From positions 213,648-277,647 of the forward strand of contig NZ_FOKL01000001.1 in NCBI RefSeq assembly GCF_900112025.1: a DNA stretch of 64,000 bases, given 5' to 3'. The position numbers and the translations under genes are program-made. The notes beneath the pieces were generated by a model. That model had not been told where the DNA came from, ran no database searches, and saw only the letters and a list, made by a program, of their open reading frames with translations. This document shows, one piece after another, positions 8,433-17,400 of this stretch; positions within the stretch are counted from its first letter, which is position 1, and each line of letters starts with the position of its first letter. Origin of the DNA: Janthinobacterium sp. 344. Its GTDB lineage: Bacteria > Pseudomonadota > Gammaproteobacteria > Burkholderiales > Burkholderiaceae_D.

Positions 8433-11400
8433 GACTGCCTCCTGCGGCTGGCGCCTTGGACGGCACGGCGGCTGGCGCGCGGGGCGCCACGACCGGCTGG
8501 TTGGCGCTGTCGGTCGCCTGCGCGGGCGCGCTGGCGGGCTGGCTGCTGAAACTCAGGCCCGGCCCCCTGCCCTCCCTTTCCACGCTGCGCACCTCGCCTT
8601 GCGCGCGGCGCGCCTTGACCTGTTCCAGCACGGGGTTCGAGCACGAGCCTTCGATGAAGTCGGCGCGCAGCAGCTCGCCATTCTTGGTATCGAGGAACAG
8701 GCTGTGCGGATCGCCCAGGTTGCGGTTCGACGCTTCCATCATGCGGCTGGCGCGTGGCAGGGTTGCGCCATCGACCTTGATCACATGGCTGTTCGGCGTG
8801 ATGCCGCAATAGCTGTACTTGCCTTCCACGTCGGTGGTGAAGTTCGTGCCATCCTCCATGTACAGGCGCACGCCGGGGATGCCCAGTTCCTCCTCGTCCT
8901 GCACGTGGTTGTTGTTGCAGTCAACAAACACCTTGCCGGCGACGCAGGCATCCGTGGTGAACACGCCGCCCATCACTTTCACCTTGGCGCGCGCCTCGTT
9001 CGACGGCGGGCCGCTGGTGGTCGTGGCCTGGGCGCGGTTGACGCCGTCGCCCTGCAGCGAACCGACGCCCACGCGCAGGCGGTAGCGGAAGCTGGCGCTG
9101 GCGTTCGGCGCCAGCGATTCCAGCTTGAAGCTCAGCTGCGGGCCCGGCTTGCCGGACGGATCGGGCTGCACCACGTTGTTGCGCGTGGTGGTGCCGTCGA
9201 TATAGCGGAAGCCGGCCGGCAGTTTATCGAGCACGCTGACGCCGAATGCCGTCGCCACGCCCGTGTTCTTCACCTCGATCGTGTATTGCAGGCTGTCGCC
9301 GATCTCGGCCTGCGCCTTGTTGACGCTCTTGCTGATCAACAACATCGGCTTGTCCGTCGTGTTGAACACCACGGGCGTGAAGCTGGGCGGCGTGGCGCCC
9401 GGCGTGGCCGGCAGCAGCAAGGTGTCGGACGAACTGGCCAGGGCCAGCACGCTGACGGGCGCCACCGGCGTGTTGCCGCCATCGCCACCGCTATAGCTGT
9501 GGCCGACGTTGCGCCCGCCCGCTTCCGTGCCCGGCATGGTGCTGGCATACACCTGGTTCAGTTGCGGCACGGTGGGAATCGCCGCCACGCTGCCGAAGTC
9601 GACCAGCACCGTGAAGACGATGTTGCAGCTTTCCTGCGGCTGCAGGTCGCCCTTGCCGTTCAGCAAACCAAACACCGTGACGCCGTTGAAGTCCTCGTTT
9701 GCCACGCAAGCCGTGGCGCCGGCCGGCCGCGCCGTGACGGCCAGGCTGCCCGGCTTGAAGGTGACGCTGGTGGCCGTCGGGAAGACGGCCTTCAGGTTTT
9801 CCGCCACCTGCACCATGGTCGAGGTCGGATAACCGGCCGGATAGCGGTTGGCCGCCTGCACCGTGTAGCTGATCTCGAACTTGCTGGCATCGACCTGCTG
9901 CTGGGCGGAAACAGCCTTGATGACGTCGACCACCTGGCGCAGCAAGACCACGGGCGTGGGCGTGTCCTCGCCCGTGAACGGCACGCCGCCCACGGTTTCC
10001 GACGCATTGCCATTGCGGTTCGGGTCGGCCTTTTCCGCCAGCGCGGCCACTTCCGCCGCCGTCGCCGCGGCACCCGCATGGCCGCCGCCATTGTTCGACG
10101 CGTCAAACACCAGGCTGCCCGCCGGCGGGGTGTAGGCCGGGTTGGCGGCGATGGCGCCGGCGCCTGGTGCCGGCGGCACGCTGATGCTGCCGCCCGCATT
10201 GGCGACATTGCCGCCCAGGGCGCTGGCAAACACGCTGTTGTTGTACTGCGGCGCGCTGGTCTCCGGCACGGTGATCTGCACGGTGAAGGTCACCACAGTC
10301 AGTTCGCCTTCGGCCAGGGCCGCGTCACCGCCGAACAGGCGCAGGTCGCCGCCGCCGCAACCGCCGGTAAATCCCGGGTTGACGGCCAGCTGCCTGCTGC
10401 CGGCGATGGCCGGCGCGGCTGGCGGCGTGACGATGCGGCACGCCACCGGTTCGGGGAAGGCGGCGCGCAGGCTGTCGAGCGCCTGCACGTTCGATGCCGT
10501 GCCCTTGCCCACGTTCCGCACCACCACGGTGTATGGCACGTTGAAGACCTTGGCCGACAGCTGCGTCACCTTGCCCACGCCCAGCGCCGCGCCGATGGCC
10601 GGGTTCGCCACTTCCGTGACGGCCGTGCAATCGGACGCTTGCGCGCAGCGCGGCAAGTCCGTGCCGGTGGGCACAATGGTATTGCTCAAGCTGCCGCTGG
10701 CGGCCACTTTCGCGCTGACGCTGACGGCGGCCACGGCATTGGGCGCCAGGCCCGCCGGCACCGTGCACACCAGCTTGTTGGCGGCCAGCGGTGCGCACAC
10801 GGTGGGGGCCGCTGGCGTGACGGCGATGTCCGTCAGGCTGGCGGCCAGCTCATCCGTCAGGACGATGGCCGCCGTGCTGGCGCCGCTGCCACTGTTGGTG
10901 GCCGTGATGGTCCAGCTGACGGTGTCGCCGATGCTGGCGCTGGCCTTGTCCGCCACTTTTTTCACCATCACGCTGGGGCTGGTGACGTTGGTGGTGGTCT
11001 GGCAATCGGCTGGCGCCAGGCACAGCGGCGCGTCGGGGCCGGACGGCACGACGCTGTTGCGCGCGCTGCCTGCCTGGGTGACGGTGGCCGACACTTCCAC
11101 GCTGGCTTCGCCGCCATTGCCGATCAGTCCGGCAGGCACGCTGCAGGTGAGCACATTGCCGGCCACGGGCGCGCAGGTGGCGCGCAGCGGCGTCACCACC
11201 ACGTTCGTCAAGCCGGCCGGCAAGGTGTCGACCAGGGTCATGACGGCGCGCGTGGGACCGCTGCCCGTATTGCTGGCCGTGATGGTCCACGCCACGGTGT
11301 CGCCCACGTTGGCGCTGGCGCGGTTGGCGATTTTCTTCACCGCCACTTTCGGCCCCGTCAGCACCACGCCCGATTCGCAGCTGCTGGCCTGGGCGCAGGC

Positions 11401-14400
11401 CGGATTATCGGGACCGCTCGGCATGACCCGGTTCGACAAAATGCCTTCCACGGTGCCGGTGGCCGTCACGCGCACGCTGCGCGCGCCATTGCCGGCGGCC
11501 AGCTGGCCTACCGCAATGCGGCAGCTTTGCACGCTGTTCGCCACCCAGCTGGCCAGCGGCGGACACGTCACGCCGGCGTCGGCGCTGACGGCCAGCACGG
11601 AGATATTCGCCGGCAGCAGATCGGCCAGGGTCACGATGCCCGCATTGGCCACGCCGCCGCTGTTGACGGCCGTGATGGTCCAGACGATGCTGTCGCCCAC
11701 GTTGGCATTGACCGTGCTGGTGCTCTTGCTGACGCGGATGACGGGACCCGGCATGGTCACTGTTGCCGTGTTCGGCAAGTCATTCGCCACTTCCGTGGAG
11801 CTGGTGGCGATGATGCTGACGATGGTCGACACATTGCTGGCCGGCTGGATATACGACAAGCCAAAGCTGTGCACCTCGTTCGGCGCCAGGCTGGACGGCA
11901 AGCCCTGTAGCGTCAGCATGCCGCTGACAGCGTCGTAGCTGCCCGCGGCGCCGCTCAGGGTCACGCCCATCAGGCCTTGCGCCAGTTTCAGGCTGTACGT
12001 CACGTTCTCGGCGGTGCCGGGGCCGATGTTGCTGAAGGTCACGATACCGTTGATCTGGTCGCCCGCATTGGTGGTGCCGGGGAAACCGTTCAAGGTGGTG
12101 GTCACGTCGACCAGCAGCTTGATGGCCGTGGTGCTGGTCGTGCAATCGGCGGCCTGCACACACACAGGATTGTCGGGGCCGGCAGGCAGCACCGTGTTTT
12201 GCAGCACGCCGGCCGCGCTCACCGTGGCGCGCAGCACCACTTGCGCCTGTCCGCCCGGCGCCAGGCCCGCCGTCACGCTGCACGTGACGATATTGCCGGC
12301 CACGGGCGCGCAGGTGGCCAGTTGCGTCGACAGCACTTGCGCGCCGCTGACGCCGGCAGGCAGGTTATCGGTCAGCACGATGGCGGACCTGGTCGCGCCC
12401 GTGCCGGTATTGCTGGCGGTAATCGTCCAGGTCAGCAAGTCGCCCACGCTGGCGCTGCTCTTGTCGACGCTCTTGCGCACCGTCACCTGCGGCGCCACCA
12501 GGGTGGTGGTGGCCTGGCAGGCGCTGGCCGTGTCGCAGGCGGGATTGTCGCCACCGGCGGGCACGACGCGGTTCGACAGCTTGCCGCCCAACGATCCGCG
12601 GCCCGTGACGACGACCTTGCGGCTGCCATTGCCGGCGGCCAATTGACCAGCCGCCACCGTGCATGCCTGCACGCTGCCGGGCGCCCAGCTGGCAGCCGGC
12701 GGACACGCCACGCCCGCATCGGGCGTGACGCTGACAATGACTATATTCGCGGGCAAGACGTCGCTGATGACGACCGGGTTTTGATTCGGCAAGTTGCCCG
12801 TGTTGACCGCCGTGATGGTCCAGCTCAGGAGATCGCCCACGGCCGCATTCGTCTTATCGACCGTCTTGCTGACGCGGATCACGGGGCCCGGCAGATTCGT
12901 CGTCGCCGTGTTCGGCAAGTCGTTGACGATTTCCGTGGAACTGGTGCCCACCACGCTGGTGATGCGTGAACTGTTGCTGGCCGGCTGCGTATAGAACAGG
13001 TTGAAACTGGCACTTTGTCCGCTGATCAGGGTGGTCGGCAAGCCGCTCAGCACGAACAGGCCCGTGCCGCTGTTGTAGGCGCCGCTGATGCCGGGCGCGC
13101 CGCTGATGGCGCTCAGCGACACGCCGGCCAGGCCCGTTTCCAGCTGCAGGCTGTAGCTGACATTGTCCGCCACGCCCGGGCCGGAATTGGCGAACGTCAC
13201 CACGCCACGGATGGCGTCGCCCGCATTGCTGCTGGCGGGGAAACCGTTCAGGGTGGTCGTCACGTCGACCAGCAATGTCGATACCACCGTGGTGGTCTGG
13301 CAATCGCCGGGCACGGCGCAGGCGGGATTGTCCGGCCCGCCAGGCACCAAGGCGTTCACCAGGCTGCCCGACAGCGTGGCCGTGGCGCTCAGTTTGACGC
13401 CGGCGCTGGCGCCGGCGGCCAGGCCGGCCGGCACGCTGCACGTGACGACATTGCCCGCCGGTACGGCGCAGGTGGCGGGCGCCACCGGCGTGACCAGCAC
13501 GTTCGCCAGGCCCGCAGGCAAGGTATCGCCGAGGGTGGCGATGGCCGTGCTGGGTCCCGTGCCGGTATTGCGCAAGGTCAAGGTCCACGTCAGGGTGTCG
13601 CCCACGCTGGCCACCGTCTTGTCGACGGTTTTGCTGGCCGTCAGCAGCGGCGAACTGACTGTGCTGGTGGTGCCGCAATCGCCCGCCTGCAGGCACACGG
13701 GCGTATCCGGGCCGCTGACGCTGACGCTGTTGGCCAGCGTGCCGGCGGCGACGGCGCGCGCCGTCACCTGCAGCGTGGCGGCGCTGCCGGCGGCCAGGCC
13801 GGCCGGCACGCTGCACGTGAGGACATTGCCCGCCAGCGGCGCGCAAGTGACGGGCGCGGCGGGCGTGACGACGAGATTCGCCAGGCCGGCCGGCAAGGTG
13901 TCGGTGATGGTGGCAACGGCCGTGCTGGCGCCCGTGCCCGTGTTGGCCAGGGTGATGGTCCAGCCCAGGCTATCGCCGATATTCAGCGCCGTCTTGTCGA
14001 CGGTCTTCTTCAGCGCCAGGGCCGGGCTGGTGATGGTGGTGCTGGTCTGGCACGTGCTGGCCTGGAAGCAGGCGGGATTGTCCGGACCGCTCGGCATCAG
14101 CTGGTTGGCCAGGGTGCCGCCCGCGCTAGCCTTGCCGGTCAGCACGATCTGGCGCTGGCCATTGCCCGCCGCCAGCTGGCCGATGGCCACGCTGCAGCTC
14201 TGCTGGCTGTTGGCGACCCAGCTGGCCAGCGGCGGGCAGGTCACGCCGCTGTCGGGCGTGACGGCCGTGATGACGATATTTGGCGGCAGCAAGTCCGTCA
14301 AGACCACGGCGCCCTGGTTGGCCAGGCTGCCCGTGTTGCTGGCCGTAATCGTCCAGATGATTTCCTCGCCGACGTTGGCGATGGCCTTGTTGGCCGTCTT

Positions 14401-17400
14401 GCTGACGCGGATGATGGAGCCGGGCATGGTGACGGTCGCCACGTTCGGCTGGTCGTTCGCCACTTCCGTCGAGGTGGTGGCGATGCGGCTGACGACGGTC
14501 GACAGATTGCTGGCCGGCTGGATATAGCCGAGCTGGAAGCTGAAACCCTGCCCCGGCGCCAGGGTGGCGGGCACGCCGGTGAAAGTCGCCAGTCCGGTGC
14601 CCGCATTGTAGCTGCCCGTCACGCCATTGAAGGTGACGCCGGCCAGGCCGGGCGCCAGCTGCACGCTGTAGCTCACGCCTTCGGCCGCGCCGGGGCCGAT
14701 ATTGCTGAAAGTGACCGTGCCGCCGATATTGTCGCCCGCATGCGTGCTGCCGGGGAAACCGTTCAGCGTGGTGGTCACGTCGACCAGCAGCTTGACGGCC
14801 GTGCTGGTGGTGCTGCAATCGCCGGCCTGCAGGCAGGCCGGGTTGTCCGGACCGCTCGGCACCACGCTGTTGACGAAGGCGCCGGCCGCGTTGGCCACGC
14901 CCTTGACGAGGATGTTCAAGGTGGCGCCCGCCGCCATGCCGGCGGGAATGGAACAGACAAGCTGGTTGCCGTTCGGCACGGCGCACGTGGCCGGCGATGC
15001 GGGCAATACTTGCCACACGGTCAGGTTGGCCGGCAAGGTATCGGTCAGGGTGATGACGCCGCGCGTCGCGCCCGTGCCCGTGTTGGCGACGGCAATGGTC
15101 CAGGTCAGCGCATCGCCCACATTGATGTTGCTCTTGTCGACCGTCTTGCGCACGGCCACTTGCGGGCTGAGGATGGTGGTGGTGGTCTGGCACGACGCGG
15201 CCTGCGCGCAGGCGGGATTGTCCGGTCCGCTCGGCAGCACCTTGTTGCCCAGGCTGCCGCCCGCCGTGCCCGTGGCGCTGATGGTGATGCTGCGGCTGCC
15301 ATTCACGGCGGCCAATTGGCCGGGAGCAATGGTGCACGCTTGCGCGCTGTTGGCCAGCCAGCTGGCCAGCGGCGGACACGTCACGCCCGCGCCCGGCGTG
15401 ACGGACAGCACCGTCACGTTGGCGGGCAGGATGTCCGTCAGCGTCACCACGCCCAGGTTGGCCAGGCTGCCCGTGTTCGTGGCCGTGATGGTCCACGTCA
15501 CCGTCTCGCCCACGTTGGCCGTCGCCTTGTCGGCCAGTTTCGTCACGCGGATGATGGGACCGGGCACGGTCGCCATGGCCGTGTTCGGCAAGTCGTTCGC
15601 CACTTCCACCGAGGTGGTGGCAATCGTCGACGTCACCATCGACAGGTTGTCGGCCGGCTGCGTGTAGCTGACGTTGAAACTGGTGCTCTGGCCATTCGCC
15701 AGGGTCACGGGCAGGCCGGACAGCGTCACCAGGCCCGTGGCCGGATTGTAGCTGCCGACGGCGCCCGTCAAGGCGACGTTCGCCAGGCCCGGCGTCAGCT
15801 GCAGGGTGTACGTGACGCCTTCGGCGGGACCGGGCCCCACGTTGGCATACGTGACGATGCCGGAAATGCTGTCGCCGGCCAAAGTATTCGGCGGGAAATT
15901 GTTCAAGGTGGTGGTGACGTCGACCAGCAGCTTGACCACTGTGGTGGTGGTGCCGCAATCGCCGGGCAGCGCGCAGGCGGGATTGTCGGGACCGCCCGGC
16001 ACCACGCTGTTGACGGCGGCGCCGGCCAGGGTGGCCGTGGCGCTCACGAAGATGCGCGCGGAAGCGCCGGCGGCCAGGCCGGCCGGCACGCTGCACGTCA
16101 GGGTCGCGCCGGCCAGCGGCGCGCAGGTGGCGGGCGACTGCGGGCTGATCACGACGTTCGTCAGGCCGGCCGGCAAGGTGTCGCTCAGGGTCACGCTGCC
16201 CGTGCTGGCGCCCGTGCCGCTATTGCTGACGCTCAAGGTCCAGGTGATCGTCTCGCCCACATTGACCGTCGCCTTGTCGACGCTTTTCTTCACCGCCACG
16301 TTGGGGCTGGTGACGGTGGTCGTCGTCTGGCAGGCGCCCGGCGTGGCGCAGACGGGATTGTCGGGGCCGGACGGCAGCAGGCTGTTGGCCACCGTGCCGG
16401 GCGCATTGGCCACGGCTTTCACGACGACGCTCGCTTCCGCATTCGCGGCCAGGCCGGCCGGCACGCTGCACGTCAAGGTGGTACCGGCGGGCACGCCGCA
16501 CGAGACGGGCGCGACAGGCAATATCTGCAGCGCGCCCACGTTGGCGGGCAAGCTGTCCGTCAGGGTGATGACGGCATTCGTCGGGCCGCTGCCGTTGTTG
16601 CGCGCCTTTAAGGTCCAGGTGATGGTGTCGCCCAGGTTGACGGTGGCCTTGTCGACGCTTTTCGTCACGGCCACGCTGGGGCTGGTCACGGTGCTGGTGG
16701 TGGCGCAATCGGCGGGCGTGGCGCAGGCCGGGTTGTCGGGGCCGGACGGCACGACGCTGTTGGCATAGGTGCCGGCGGCGGCAGGCTGGGCCGTCACAGT
16801 GAACCCGGCGACGCCGCCATTGGCGGCCAGGCCGGCCGGCACGGTGCAGCTGAGGATATTGCCCACTGGAACAGCGCAGGTGGCGCCGCCCACCAGGGCC
16901 ACGTTCAGGCCCACCAGGTTGGCCGGCAGGGTATCGGTGAGGGTGATGGGCGCCGTAGTGGCGCCATCGCCGCTGTTCGTCGCCGTCACGCTCCAGCTCA
17001 GGGTGGCGCCGATATTCACGGTGGCATGGTCGACGGTTTTCTTCACCGCCACTGTCGGGCTGGTGATGGTGCTCGTCGTCTGGCACACGCTGGCCGAGCT
17101 GCAGGCCGGGTTGTCGGGACCGCCGGGCATGATGCGGTTCGACAGGCTGCCGCCCGCCGTCGCATGCGCGGTGATGGTGACGGTGCGGCTGCCGTTCACG
17201 GCCGCCAGCTGGCCGGCGGCGACGGTGCACGTCTGCGTGCTCGACGCCACCCAGCTGGCCAGCGGCGGACACGTCACGCCCGGTGCCGCCACCACGCTCG
17301 TCACCACCAGGTTCGGCGGCAGCAAGTCGGCCAGGCTGACGATGCCCTGGTTGGCGATATTGCCCGTATTGCTGGCCGTGATCGTCCAGGTGATGTCTTC

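Noticed and set aside
4962-17000. Very long plus-strand open frames (over 1000 codons) opposite the surface operon
   Set aside because: They are antisense shadows caused by high GC and codon bias. They are rich in Arg, Ala, Gly and His, have no domains, and run through the well-supported minus-strand genes.
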